64,000 nt of DNA from contig NW_001865042.1 in the NCBI RefSeq assembly GCF_000002865.3, positions 1,284,207 to 1,348,206 of the forward strand, read 5' to 3'. How positions within the stretch are numbered: position 1 is the first letter of the stretch; the number at the start of each line of letters is the position of its first letter. Positions 1-13,800 of the stretch are shown here, one piece after another. The notes below the pieces were generated by a model that was not told the origin of the DNA, searched no databases, and worked only from the letters and a program-made list of their open reading frames with translations. The DNA is from Monosiga brevicollis MX1 (Eukaryota; Opisthokonta; Choanoflagellata; Craspedida; Salpingoecidae). The position numbers were made by a program, and so were the translations under genes.

Positions 1-1131
1 CCAATCTGCTTGCGACGAGGGAATAAGTCCCATGCCCGAACACTTCCATGCCCCCAACGCCACGTACACCAAAGTCACGGCGGTATACGCCAGTTTGTGC
101 ACCAAAAAATTGTCCTCGGCCGAGTCCTCAAAACGTTTAAACTCTGCACGGTCCAGCCAGCAGCATTGTCAGGTTGGGAGCCAGGCAAACCACCGCACTC
201 AAAAGCACGATCCATGGTTCGACAAACGCCATTGGACAAAAACGGGCAGCAAGTCTGAACACAATGCGAACCGTTGTTAATGCTGAACAGGGAGCGGATG
301 GGGTTGTACATGAGGTAGCCCAGAAAGCCAAATGTCCAAATGGTGATGGAAGAACCCATCATGTACATCATAAACAACGTCATGGGTAATTGATAGACCT
401 GCTTCTCGACCACCTTCCAAGCCAGCTATACGATAGGTCCACAACATCCGCACGCCCAGCCGCGCAAGTGTTGACATTAGAGTGCTAAAACCAGTTGGGC
501 TGGCAAGGGGCGGGACACGGGGGCACAAACCTTGTGCTTGAGTGCATGGCGCTGTGCGGCGCTCTCACCCGCACCGTCAGCATCCTGACTCCGCCAAAGA
601 AACAAGCATTCGAGCGGTTGTGAGTATGATTCACACGCACGTCACCGTCCAAAGCGACTCAGCGAAAGGCAGGTCCTATTCAAATCTTTTTTCCCCGTGC
701 GACCAGATCCTCTCCCAAGTTTGGAGGCACAACTGGACTTTGCCTCGCCAGTGCCTCAGCAAGGTATGCACGATACCTCCGACGACACGAGCCACGTGCA
801 TAGAGACGACATACCTTGGCAATGGGACCCGCAGGCAGACCGACTGGTTGCAGCTTGTCGTCCGTCAACCTGTCACGAGTCGAGCCAAAGTGAGGTGAGG
901 TGGCACTCATATTTTCCATCATATTGCAGGTGCCCAGGAGGTCCCGACGTGGCGCCTTGTCCCCAATATCTGGTCTTTTCCCCAATGCCACCCGCGCTGC
1001 CATATCACACAGATCACAGACACGGATACAGAGAGAGAGAGAGAGACAGAGGGAGACACACACACACACAGACAACGCGTAACGTACGCGACGGTGGCGA
1101 TTGAGGCGTAATCCAGCTGCCAGCGCTCCAT
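1..1131 (-). CDS. EMC4: ER membrane protein complex subunit 4 (partial, 3' end outside window)
   Basis: EMC4 is a small membrane subunit of the ER membrane complex, which inserts tail-anchored and multi-pass proteins. Exons read on the minus strand are 1131-1088, 905-815, 584-531, 425-272 and 143 to the left edge, joined at GT...AG sites that keep frame. The protein starts MERWQLDY, like the RRFKWAIEL start of animal EMC4. It continues through DKLQPVGLPAGPIAK, then VVEKQVYQLPMTLFMMYMMG (human counterpart KQIPMNLFIMYMAG), NPIRSLFSIN, and ends in view with WKCSGMGLIPSSQADW (human YKCQSMGLLPTHASDW). Two hydrophobic stretches fit the family. Only the last few residues and the stop are missing. 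It lies head to head with the dynein gene, with about 750 bases between start codons. Identification is by remembered family motifs and is strong. The 905 acceptor (ATGAG) is the least typical splice site. Confidence 0.86.
1030..1071. repeat. (GA)n/(CA)n microsatellite in EMC4 intron 1
   Basis: A compound dinucleotide run of GA followed by CA units. It lies between the first and second EMC4 exons. Confidence 0.9.
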
Positions 1132-1887
1132 CGTGCCCGTCTTCAGCTATCTATAGAAAAATACGCTTAAAATAGCCGATGGGTAGGTGAAACACGTCAA
1201 GTGAACGTGTTTGTGTATCTGACGTTGACGACGAGTTGAGCGACGCCTCAAAGTTGAAATTCTCTTGCTCTCTCTCTCTCTCATATATCACCCGCGCTCG
1301 ACTCGCTCACCGCGACCGACCCCCTCCCTGGACGACTTGGCCGCCCTGATTAACTTGACCGACGGTTCGGCCCGGTTGGATCGTATCTTGGACTGAGCTG
1401 ATTCCGTCCGAGCAAGCTGGTGACGGGCAGTCAACGGTGCATTCTGTAGGTTCTTCTCGCCTTTGTTGCTGCACTTGACAGCGGATCGCTCTGGTTGCTA
1501 TATCAGCTGCCTTTGTGTCAAACCGTGAGCGTGTGGGACCTCGGCGCGCTTGCTGGTCATTTCTCACTGCCTGTGCTGGCTTGGCTCATTCAACTTTACC
1601 ATTGACAACATTGCCTGCCCCTCGCTTGGCTTGCGCCTTGTCTTTGGTCACGTAGATGGTCGGTGCAGTCATGACGGCGTGAGCCGGGACAATACACGAG
1701 CTCTGCGGTCCTGTCGTTGAAAATTTGACCGATTGAGCGCTCAAATCGTTCTTGCAGACGGCATACGCCGCTTCAACATCTCAGGCGTTCTCGGGCCTAC
1801 CCATACCCTTTTCGGTCCGAGTTGACATTTGGCATTAGCTTTTGGTGACAGTGTTGCCCCGCCAGCAACCGGGGTGCACCCTGTACC
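1132..1887. promoter_or_regulatory. Divergent upstream region of EMC4 and dynein heavy chain
   Basis: No coding exon was recognised in these ~750 bases between two divergent start codons. A short CT run lies at about 1264-1283. Close to the dynein start is an imperfect inverted repeat, GTTGC (1853-1857) and GCAAC (1865-1869). It is treated as a finding because it resembles a widely spaced RFX X-box. No TATA box was evident. Confidence 0.5.
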
Positions 1888-4800
1888 ATGGCCTCGCCCA
1901 ATTTGTCACAGAAAGCCAATGATCTACCCGCCTTGAGCAATGACGGGGACAACGAAGCGGCTGCCCGCCACCTCCAGTCTCGCCTTTTGGAGGCTCAGCC
2001 GCACCGCTCTAGCGGCCGTGGGGGCTTCAAGCTAGCCAAACCCGCGCACCACGCCAGTACTGGACGCCAAAATGGCACTGGTCGTACCGCGGGCCGCAGC
2101 CTCCGCCTGGCTCCCCTGGATGACGGCAAGCTGCGGTCAGATGTTCAATTCAGCCAGCACAAGCCCCTGCCACCCTCGGCTGGAGATGGTGCCAAAATTG
2201 CGGCCCCGTCTGACTTGGGATATGCCGGTGACAACCATATTGCCGCCCTCGCGGACGCCTCAATGGACGACATTCTGGCTTACGTGCAGGCCCATCCAGA
2301 CATTGGATTTGTCTACGCGCTGCCGCGTGCCCCGCAGGAATCGGTGGAGCGCAGCATGTATGACCTGCGTGTTGTGCCCGCTGCTGACATTTATCATGTC
2401 TTTCCCTACTTCACCATCTCCCCTGATGGCGTCACTTGCGTGCAAGCCACCACCTCGGAGTTTCACTCGTTACCCCGTTTCATCAAAGACGTGGCGCTGA
2501 CCAAACGCCTCAAGCAGATGCCCCTTGTTTACCAATTCCGACAGTGGAAGGCCTTTACCACCTGGCGCAAGGCCATCACTGGGGCCCGCCGACATGCTCG
2601 TGGTGAATTTTTGCAGCGCCATCTTTACCTCCTCTCCACCTTCTTGCAGCCGGCTCTCCTTCGCGTTCGGGCCATGTGCCTGGACATTGTTGAAGCCCGC
2701 TTGGCTGTCATTCGGGAAACCGAAGCCCCGACAATTTCCGAGTTTGTGGCTCAGCAACACAAACAAGTCACGGCCGTCGCCGAGCGCCTCCGGACGTTCC
2801 GTGATGACATTGCCGCTGTGGCGCTCGAAGCTTGCCAACGAGTTCTTGTGGAAGCTGGCTACACAGGTACTAGCAGCTGCCGGGGTCTCTGGCACCATTC
2901 ACTCGTCCGACACATGTTCAGCCGCGCACCCACATCTTTACTCACCTGTGTTGTACCTCTAGACGATCGCGACATGTCATATACGGAGCAAGGACAAAAA
3001 CAGGCGCTCTGCGTTCGCTTGGCGCGCTTCCTGCGCCTCATTGACAAGCTGGTGGCTAGTGCCATGCAAGAGCTGGCTGTGGAATCAATTGTTTTCCTCA
3101 GCGATCATGCTACCCGCATCCGCCGCGTTGCACTCGAGCAGGGCCAGGCAGCCTACGACGAAGCTGTCCAGGCGGCTAAAGAACAGGCCGCCCACCAGGC
3201 CGCGGAGGCCACCGCCGCCAAACAAAAGAAGAGCAAGGGCAAGCCTGTGGAGCCCGTCGAAGTCGCCCCTGCCATTCCCGGTCAAGACGGAGTCCCCTTG
3301 CCCCCGGGCCTGGTCCAGGTCACGGATGGCTATGTCGTGTTGCGTCGCGTCAAGGCCGATGCTCCTGCCTCCACCTCCACTTCTACCTCCACTTCCAACA
3401 GCAAAAACGCGAACAATGCCAAGGCTGATCGCCAAGGCCCTCGTGCCATGTTCAAGGTCAGCAATCAGATGCCCTGCTGTTGGATTGCTCAGCCCAGAGT
3501 GGCCCAGCCTTTGCCTGGTCCAGTCTTAATTCTTGCCTCAAATCGGGCTGGATCTGCGCCCCACACCCTCAAACCTTGCTGTGCTTGTGTTTGAATTTTA
3601 TGCAAACTGCAACCTCACACGGTACGATTCAAATCCTCTCTTCACGTAGGTTGCACTTGAGCTTGACACGGACGGGTTGACCTTTGCCCCGGATGGTGAT
3701 GACATAAAGGGGGCGCTCCGCCAGTTGCTCGACCGTTTCTCGCGCGCTGTGTGCGGTGTCGAAGCCGTGGCTCGTCACCGTGACTTTGTGAGCATCAACG
3801 AGTGGGCCCAGATGCTCCCCGAACAAGCGGAGGACGAGACACAGGCCCTCGAGAGCATGCTCAAGGGTGATCGTCACATGTATGCCAGCTTTGATGCTCT
3901 GCTTGCGGCTGTCGACTTTGGCTTCGCGGCTGCCGGCGAGTATCGTGCCTCGTTGCAGGACATCCAGGAGCGCTTTGCCGAGAGCACAGCCGTCGACCTC
4001 GACTGGCTTCGCACCACCGATCATGACCTGGCGTACTTCACCGCGGCCTTGGAAAAGTACACCAAGATGGTCACCGCCGGCGCAGCGGTTGCGCCCCTGA
4101 TGCAGATGGGTGTCCTGGCTGTGGACGGCACCTCGCTTCGTGACACCTTCCTGCCTGTACCCCGCACGCGCCTCGACGTGCTGAATAATCGCCTACCCGT
4201 CATTGCCGCCAAGCGCAACAAGAAGCTCATGGAGGAGATCCACCAAGCGCTTCACCGTCTTGAGTCCTCCCCTGCGCAAACCCTCGAATACGTGGACACA
4301 ATCTCCTTCCTCGATGGCGTTCAAGATCTCCTTGTTCGTCTCGAGGTGGATATTAAAACCGTCTCGGACATGTTTGACCTTGTGCATCGCTACGAAATTC
4401 CCGCGCCCCCTGAGGCTCTAGCCGAGTTTGAAACCGCCAAGGCTAACATTATTCGCCTTCGCGAAGCAGTGCGCGAGGGCCTGGATACGCGCTCCAAGCG
4501 CGTCGAGGAGTTCTGTGTCGTCTTGGATAAGGACATCTCCCTGCTGGGCGAGCGCGTCCTTGAAGTGCACCAACAGTCCCTGGACGAGCGCATCCTCGAT
4601 GCCAAGGCGGAGCTGTCCGAAATCTTGCAGGTCACTCAGCAGCTTCACGATCAAATGGAGGCCTTGCAAGCACAGGCAGCACAGTACAAGAGTTACCAAA
4701 AGCAATTTCGCGTTGAGGTCACCAAATTCACCGCGCTTGAGGAAACACACGCCGAGGTGCGCTCCCGCAAGGCCCTGTGGGATACCGTGCAAGAATGGCA

Positions 4801-7800
4801 AGAACTCGAGGCAGCATGGGCCGATGCCAGCTTTCTGGCCATGGATCCGGAGGAAGTGACCAATACGGTGACGCGCGTCGCCAAGAGTGCCTTCCAGCTC
4901 AACAAGACACTGCCGCCCAACGACGTGGTACCACAACTCCAACTGAGCATTGATCACATGAAAGCCAAGCTTCCTGTCATCAACGACCTGCGTAACCCGG
5001 CCCTCATGCCTCGGCACTGGGAACGCATCAACGAGATTGTCGGCACACCCCTTCCACAAGACGAGTCCCTCACCCTTGGTCTGCTCAACGAGCTCGAGGT
5101 TTGGCAACACGCGGAGGCCTTGGGCGAGGTATCAGCCGCTGCATCCTCCGAGGCCTCGCTTGAGCTCATGCTCAAAAAGGTCGAGGACGCCTGGAAGTCG
5201 ACGGACCTGCCCGTTGTGCCCTTCCGTGATAGCAAGGACGTGTTTATCCTCGGTGGCCTGGATGACATCCAGGTGCTCCTCGACGACTCCACCGTCAACA
5301 TGGCAACCATTGCCGGCTCGCGCTACGTAGGCCCCATCAAGCCCCGCGTTGATGAGTGGCAGAGCTCATTGCAACTCTTTGCTCAAACGCTGGAGGAATG
5401 GCTTGTCTGCCAGCGTTCTTGGCTCTACCTTGAGAGCATCTTCAGTGCCCCCGATATCCAGCGCCAGCTGCCTGCCGAGGCTAAAATGTTTCAGGAAGTG
5501 GACAAATCCTTCAAGGAGGCTATGCGAAAAACCGCGGCGCTGCCCAACGCCATCCGTGCTGGTTGCACCCCGGGTTTTCTGGCCATGTTTCAGCGCAACA
5601 ATCAGCTGCTCGATGAGATTCAAAAGTGTCTTGAAGACTACCTCGAGAGCAAGCGCATGGTCTTCAGCCGCTTCTTCTTCCTCTCCAACGATGAGCTATT
5701 GGAAATTTTGTCGCAGACCAAGAACCCTCAGGCCGTGCAGCCCCACATGCGCAAGTGCTTCGATGCGATTCAAAAGCTCGAGTTTGGTCAACCGGGTAAA
5801 ACGGCCAATGACATCTTGGCCATGATCTCACCCGAGGGTGAGCGCGTGGGCTTTGATAAGGGCCTCAAGGCCCGCGGCAATGTCGAGGTTTGGCTCTGCA
5901 GCGTTGAGGAAGCCATGGTCAAGTCGCTCTATAAGGCGACCAAGGAAGCCATTGTGGACTACAGTAAGCGCCCGCGCCCTGAATGGGTGGGAGCGCATCC
6001 AAGCCAGGTGGTCATCAGCGTATCACAGGTAAGATTTCCCCAAGTTCCTTTCAAAAAGCCGTGTCCGAGTCTTGCTCACGGTGGCAGCCTCATCGCGCGT
6101 CGTTGCGTTGCCCCGCTGCTTAGATTATGTGGTGCCAGGCCGTCATAGAGGCCATTCGTGCCGCGAACCCGGCCGAAGCACTCAAAGCATATGAAGGGAC
6201 ATGTATTGCTCAGCTGGCCGAACTGGCCTCAATGGCGCGCCAAAGCATCCCGAAGCTGTTTCGCAAGGTTTTGGGTGCTCTCATCACCATCGATGTGCAT
6301 GCTCGCGACAACGTCACAGCCCTATGCGAGGCCGGCGTAACCTCCGTCGACGTATGTAACCCGCTCACGCACAACCGCGGTGAGCTGCACTGCATTCTCA
6401 CACACGACATGCTTGACAGGACTTTGAATGGGCGCGGCAGCTACGCTACTACTGGGAAGACGACGTGGACGATCTGGTCGTGCGCATGTCCAACTCGCGC
6501 TACGTCTATGCTTATGAATATCTCGGCGCAAGCATGCGCCTGGTCATTACACCCTTGACCGACCGCTGCTACCTGTGCTTGATGGGTGCACTTCAATTGG
6601 ACTTGGGCGGTGCCCCTGCTGGCCCCGCCGGTACGGGCAAAACCGAGACGACCAAGGACATGGCCAAGGTTCGATGCTGCTTCTCTTTATTCTTGGCTGG
6701 TCTCTCGTGGCCTTCTTTGCTTTCTGGACATATCACACCTAGTTCTCGCTCACTTGGCATGTCATGGACGCGCTCGCATGCGGACTTTATCTTATTCTTT
6801 TCTTGGCTAGGCGGTGGGCACGCAGTGTGTGGTCTTCAACTGCTCAGAGGGCCTGGATTACAAGATGATGGGCAAATTTTTCAGCGGTCTGGCACAATCG
6901 GGGGCCTGGTGCTGCTTTGACGAGTTTAATCGTATCGATATTGAGGTCAGATTTGACGGTCATTCTCATTTTTTTTTTTTTTTTTTGCCTGTTGATGCCA
7001 TTCGCTACCCCATGGCAAATGTTTCAGCTTTGCTGGTAAATGCCCCACCTCTCATTTGATCGGGGTTTTAACTCTTTGGACAGGTATTGTCGGTGATTGC
7101 TCAGCAATTGCTGACTATTCGCAACGCCAAAGCCGCCAAGCTTGCACGCTTCATGTTTGAGGGTCGCGAGATCCGTCTCATCCCCAAGTGTGCCGCCTTC
7201 ATCACCATGAACCCGGGCTATGCTGGTCGTACCGAGCTGCCCGACAACCTTAAGGTCAGCCTCAACAGCGGCTGGGGCTGCCGTCGACTTTGTGTCTCTC
7301 ACCCAATCAAGGCTGCCTCTCTCACATGACTCATGACTCTACCCCTTGATGATTTGAACGTCTCTGCCCACTTGCAGGCTCTCTTCCGTCCGTTTGCCAT
7401 GATGGTACCCGATTACGGCCTGATTGCGGAGGTGATTCTCTTTTCCGAGGGCTTCGAAGACCCGCGCAATTTGGCTCGCAAGATGACCCAAATGTACAAG
7501 CTGTGCTCCGAGCAACTTTCCCAGCAAGACCACTATGACTTTGGTATGCGAGCCGTCAAGTCCGTGCTGGTTATGGCCGGTGCGCTCAAGCGCTCGCGGG
7601 TTGGACAAAGCGAAGCAACCGTTTTGTTGACAGCCCTGCGTGATTCCAATCTACCCAAGTTCTTGGCCGAGGATGTGGCTCTGTTCAAGGCCATTTTGTC
7701 CGATCTGTTTCCCGGGGTGGAACTTCCCGAGCACGATTATGGCCGCTTGCAAGAAGTCATCGAGGGTTGCATTGTTTCGCGAGGCCTTCAGAAGGAGGAG

Positions 7801-10800
7801 TCGCAGGTCCGCAAAATCATCCAGCTATACGAGACCATGGTGGTGCGTCATGGTGTGATGCTGGTTGGCCCCACTGGTGGTGGCAAAACCACAAGCTACC
7901 AGGTCCTGGCAGATACGCTGACGCAGCTGCACGAGGCCGGCGTCGAGCACGCCGACTATCAACCCGTGCACACCTATGTTCTCAACCCCAAAGCTATCTC
8001 CATGGGTGAGCTGTACGGTGAAGTGGACCCGGCTACCACCGAGTGGCACGATGGTCTCATGGCCACGCTTGTGCGTCAATGTGTGGCCGAAACCAACAGC
8101 GATCACCGCTGGATCGTCTGCGACGGCCCCGTCGATGCCCTGTGGATCGAAAACATGAACACGGTGCTCGATGACAACAAGATGCTTTGCCTGGCCAATT
8201 CAGAGCGCATCAAGCTTACCCCACACATGCACATGCTCTTCGAGGTGCAAGACCTGGCCGTCGCTTCCCCGGCCACCGTCTCGCGCTGTGGCATGGTCTA
8301 CGTTGATCCCTTGGAACTGGGCTGGCGCCCCTTCTTTGGCACCTGGCTCGTGTCTCTGCCACCAGCCGTGTACCCGGTGCTGCGCGAGCTCCTGCGTGAA
8401 CTCTTCGAGGAACACGTCGATCCCGTGCTACATGAGGTGCACAAGCATCTCAAGCAAGTTATGCCGCAGGTCACGGCTGGCAAGGTGGCCTCACTGTGTT
8501 ACCTTTTGCAGTCGTTGCTGCTTGAGCATGAGGCCCTGTTCCCTGCGCCAGGAGTATCTGAAGCGGCAGAGGCCGCGCCAGAAGTGCCCGAGGCTCAGCG
8601 CGCCACTATTGTCAACCTCTTCTTCTTTGCACTTGTTTGGGCTTTGGGTGGGAACCTGGTTGACAAGGACCTGGATGCCTTTGACTCGATTGCACGAGAA
8701 CAGTTTGAGGGCGTGCGAGAGCTGCGTGTTCCCAACGCGGGGAGCGTGTACGACTACTATGTGGCATCACACGAGGGCCACGCCATGCTCGAGAACTGGG
8801 ATAAGCAAGTGCCCGCGTTCACGTACCGCGACGACGTGCCGTTTTTCGAAATGCTGGTCCCTACCAGCACGACAGTCAAGTTTGCCACCTTCATGCGCCT
8901 GTACACGCGCCTGGACCGTTCCGTCCTCTTCACTGGTACGACAGGCGTGGGCAAGTCCGTTGTAGCTCAGAGCTTCTTAGACTCGGCAGAGCGTGGGGGT
9001 CAGGTGGTTCCGGTCATGGTCAACTTTTCGGCGCAAACAACGAGCAAGCGCACGCAGGCTCTCATTGAGAGCAAGCTGGAGAAGAAGCGCAAGACGCTTC
9101 TGGGAGCCCCTGCAGGCAAGAAGATTCTCATCTTTGTGGACGATGTCAATATGCCCAAGCTGGAAACGTACGGTGCCTCGCCGCCCCTCGAGCTGCTGCG
9201 CCAGTTTCAAGACTTTCGCGGGTTTTATGACCGTGAAAAGCTTTTTTGGAAGGACATTCAGGATGTCACGCTGATCGCTGGCTGCGCTCCTCCTGGAGGC
9301 GGGCGCAATCCCATTACCCCTCGCCTGCTGCGCCACTTTGCCATGCTGAGCATTCCATCACCAGACGAAAAGACGCTCAAGAGTATTTTCACGCAAATTG
9401 CCAGTGGTTTCTTTACCACGGCCGGCTTCAGCAAGCCCATTATTCGTGCTGCTGAAAACATTGTGAATGCGGCTGTCGGCATCTATCACCGCATGAGCAC
9501 CGACCTCCTGCCCACGCCAGCCAAATCGCACTACGTTTTCAATTTGCGTGATCTTTCCAAGTGCATGCAGGGCATTCTGCAAGCTGACCCCTCCAGCTTC
9601 CGTGAAGTGGATCACATCTTTGACCTTTTCTGCCACGAGACGATGCGTGTCTTCCACGATCGCCTCATCAATGCCGAGGACAAGACCTATTTTGTGCAGA
9701 TCCTTGCCGAGATGAGCTCAAAGCACTTTAGCAAGGTACGTTGATCCAACGTTGTAAACTGTTGCGATTCGGGGATGGGATATGCGGAGTGTTGAGGGCG
9801 GAAGTGTTGGAATTTCAAAAGGGGGCGGGGGGGGGTATCAAGTTGTCGTTACACCTGCGTTCAAAACCCTCGTTGACGCGCGCTTGCCTGGCTGTGTCTC
9901 TTCTCTTCCTCTTTGCTCACCTGTGGGAATGAATGTGCACGTGTGTGTGGCAGTCTATCGATGTCGAGGAGATGGAGCAGAATCCACCCCTCTTTGGCGA
10001 TTTTATGAAGATTGGAGCACCAAAGGAGGACCGCGCCTATGAGGCGCTTGATAAGACCAAGGTAGGCTGCCCCGACCAGTTTTCGACCTCATGTGCTTGC
10101 CTGTGATCCCTGGCACTCATTTGAGCGCTTTCTTTGGGGGTCGGGGGCACATTTATTCAGGTGGCCAAGGTGCTTGAGGAGTACCTTGATGACTTCAATC
10201 TGAGCTCGTCCAAAGAGATGAAGCTGGTCTTTTTTGGCGATGCCATCCAACATGTGACGCGCATCGCACGCATCCTACGCCAGCCACGTGGCAACGCACT
10301 GCTTGTGGGTGTGGGCGGAACCGGCAAGCAATCGCTCACACGCATGGCGTGTCACATGTCCGGCTTCAAGTGCTTCCAGATTGAGATCACTCGAGGCTAT
10401 GGCTACAATGAGTTTAGGGAAGATCTCAAGCAGCTCTACGAGCTTGCGGGTTCGAAGGGCCAGGACACCGTCTTTCTCTTCACCGATACCCAAATTGTGG
10501 TGGAAGAGTTTTTGGAAGACATCAACAACATGCTCAACTCTGGTGAGGTGCCCAACTTGATCGAGAACGATGAGATGGAGAAGTTCTTGCAGCCAGTCCG
10601 ACCTTTGGCGCGCGCCGCGGGCATTTCCGAGTCCCGTGATGCCGTGTACCAGTACTTTATCAACCGCGTCCGTGATAAGCTGCACATTGTGTTGGGCATG
10701 AGCCCCGTGGGTGACGCCTTCCGATCGCGCTGCCGCATGTTTCCCTCCATCGTCAATTGCTGCACCATCGACTGGTTCACCGAGTGGCCCCGCGAGGCCC

Positions 10801-13800
10801 TTCTCGGCGTGTCTCGTCGCTTCTTTGAGTTTGTGGACCTCGGCGAAGAGGAGCTGAAGAACAAGGTTTCTCAAATGTGCGTCGAGATTCACACAAGCGT
10901 ACGCGACATGGCCGAACGCTTCTACGAAGAGCTGCGTCGCAAGTATTATACCACGCCGACGAGTTACCTCGAGCTCATCAACTTGTACACCAGCATGTTG
11001 GACACCAAGAAGCGAGAGCTAGTGCTGCAACGCGACCGCTTCCAAACGGGCTTGGACAAGCTTGGGGAGACCAACGAACTGGTCGACAACATGCAGAAGC
11101 AGCTTACCATGCTCGAGCCCGTGCTGAAGGAAAAGTCCGAGGCAACCTCCAAGCTCATGGAGAAGCTGAAGGTGGACCAGGCCGCAGCCGATGAGGTCCG
11201 CAGTGTCGTCCAGGCGGAGGAAGCTGTGGCAAAGGAAAAGGCCAACAAGACCGAGGCCATTAAGGCGGATGCCCAAGCCGACTTGGACGAAGCCCTGCCT
11301 GCACTTGACGCGGCAGTCAAGGCTTTGGAGGCCTTGGAGAAGAAGGACGTGCAGGAGGTCAAGGTTTTCACCACTCCTCCGCCCCTGGTCCAGGTTGTGA
11401 TGGAGTCGGTGTGCATCCTTTTCGGTCGTAAGGCTGACTGGAAGACGGCCAAGGGCCTGCTGGGTGAGAGCGATATTCTGAACCAGATGCGCACCTTTGA
11501 CAAGGATGGGATCACGGACAAGACAATCAAGAAGCTCAAGCCTTACATTGAGAACGAGGACTTTGTGCCAGAGAAGGTTGAAAAGGTCTCCAAGGCATGT
11601 ACATCCATGTGCATGTGGGTGCGCGCCATGGATCTTTACGCCCGCGTCTATCGCACAGTCGAGCCCAAACGGCAGAAGCTGGCCGAGGCGCAGGCCGCCC
11701 TGGACGAGACCATGGCCGCACTGCGTGAGAAGCAGGGCCGTCTCGCTGAGGTTGAGGGTCAGATTGCAGAGCTGCAACGCACCTACAAGGAGAGCGTCGA
11801 TGCTAAGCAAGACTTGGAACGACAAAAGGCTCAGACGGCGGGCCGCCTCGAGCGCGCCGACAAGCTCACCATGGCCCTTGGTAGTGAACAGGTCCGTTGG
11901 GCTGAGACGGTCAAGATGTACGACCAGCAAGTGCATGACGTGGTTGGCAACGTATTTCTTGCCGCGGCCTGCGTGGCCTACTTTGGGGCGTTTACGTCCA
12001 CATACCGTACGGAGCTGGTGGAGAAGTGGGTGGCCCAGTGCCAAGCGCTGGGTATTCCCGTGTCCGAGGGCTTTCAGCTCGCCGACGTTTTGTCCACGCC
12101 GTACCAAATTCGCGAGTGGAACACTGCAGGCTTGCCGCGCGATCAATTATCCACCGAAAACGCCGTCCTTGTGACCTGTGGGCGGCGTTGGCCCTTGATG
12201 ATTGACCCCCAGGATCAAGCAAACCGCTGGATCCGCCAGATGGAGGCTCGCAACGGGTTGCAGATCATCAAGCTGACAGACCCCAACTTTTTGCGCACGC
12301 TAGAAAACGCCATTCGGATTGGCCAACCTGTGCTGCTGGAGGAGGTCGGAGAGACGCTGGATCCTTCCTTGGAGCCCGTGCTGCTGAAGCAGACGTTCAA
12401 GCAGGGCGGCCGCACTCTGATTCGCCTGGGCGACAGCGATGTCGACTACGACAAGAACTTTCGCTTCTACATGACGAGCAAGATGGCCAACCCGCACTAC
12501 TTGCCCGAGATTTGCATCAAGGTCACGATCATCAACTTTACGGTCACGCGCCTGGGTCTTGAAGACCAGCTGCTGGCAGACGTTGTGCGACTGGAGCGAC
12601 CTGACCTGGAAGAGAAGCGCACAAAGCTGATTGTGCAAATCAACAATGACCGCAATCAGCTCAAGCTCATTGAGGATGAGATCTTGAAGCTTCTCTTCAA
12701 CTCGGAAGGTAACATTCTGGACAACGAGCGCCTGATTGATACTTTGCAAAACTCCAAGGTGACCTCGACCGCCATTGGCGAGCGATTGGAACAGGCAGAG
12801 CGCACCGAAGCCAGCATCACCGAGGCACGCGAGCGCTACCGCCCGGTGGCTCTGCGTGGCTCGGTCCTGTTCTTTGTAATTGCTGATATGTCGAGCATTG
12901 ACCCGATGTATCAATACTCTCTCGAATACTTCAAGCAGCTCTTTGTGCAATGCATCACCGACAGCGAGAAGAACCCGGAGTTGGAAAAGCGGCTGATCAA
13001 CATTATCGACTACGCCACCCTCAACATCTTTACAAACATTTCCCGCGGTCTTTTTGAGCGCCATAAGCTGATGTTCAGCTTTATGCTCTGCATCGAAGTT
13101 CTCAAGACCGCCGGCACTGTGACTGTGCACGAGTGGGATTACTTCTTGCGGGGCGCCATGGTTTCAGAGCGCGAGCGGCCTGCGGCGCCCGCCGTGGACT
13201 GGCTGGCGCCTGCCGTGTGGACGGCGCTGTGCGATCTTGAACATGAGTTTCCAGAGCGCTTTGCCGGCATTACGACAGATGCGGGCGCCGCCCCTCTGAC
13301 CGTCACTCTGGGTGACGTGACGGTGCGGCCAAGCCCTGCGGGGGCGTTTGCAAAGGACGTGACTTGCCGCGTGGACTGGAACGTTCACCTCACGAGCTTT
13401 GAAAAGCTCCTGCTCATCAAGACGCTGGCCATGGACCGGGTAACGGAGGGCGTGGCGGCCTTTGTTACAACCGAGTTTGGCAACGCTTTCGTCGAGAGCC
13501 CGCCAGTGGAAATGGCAACCCTCTACCGTGACATGACGGCGACGGTCCCGCTTATCTTCGTGCTCTCCGTGGGATCGGATCCCATGGCGTCATTCTTGCG
13601 CTTTGCCAAGGAGCGCAACTACACTGATCGCGTTCACGCCATTTCCCTGGGCCAAGGCCAGGGCCCCGTTGCAGAAAAACTGATTGAGAAGGCGGTCACC
13701 AGCGGCGATTGGGTCTTCTTACAGAATTGCCACCTGGCCCAATCCTGGATGACCCGCATGGAGATGGTCATCAAGAATTTGGCCGATCCCAAAGCCAGCG

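Noticed and set aside
137-331. Minus-strand frame FRLAARFCPMAFVEPWIVLLSAVV as the continuation of EMC4
   Set aside because: It looks hydrophobic enough for a membrane helix. Splicing from 272 to 143 gives FSINNEFKRFEDSAEDNF, which matches EMC4 far better, so this stretch is intron.
680-760. Extra EMC4 exon (ALARQSPVVPPNLGEDLVARGKK)
   Set aside because: It is open and preceded by an AG, but ends in a stop. Joining the exon ending at 815 directly to that starting at 584 matches family length without it.
11019-12146. 375-residue minus-strand open frame inside the dynein gene
   Set aside because: It is an antisense shadow of the stalk-coding exon, where codon bias keeps the opposite strand open. 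It has no family motif.
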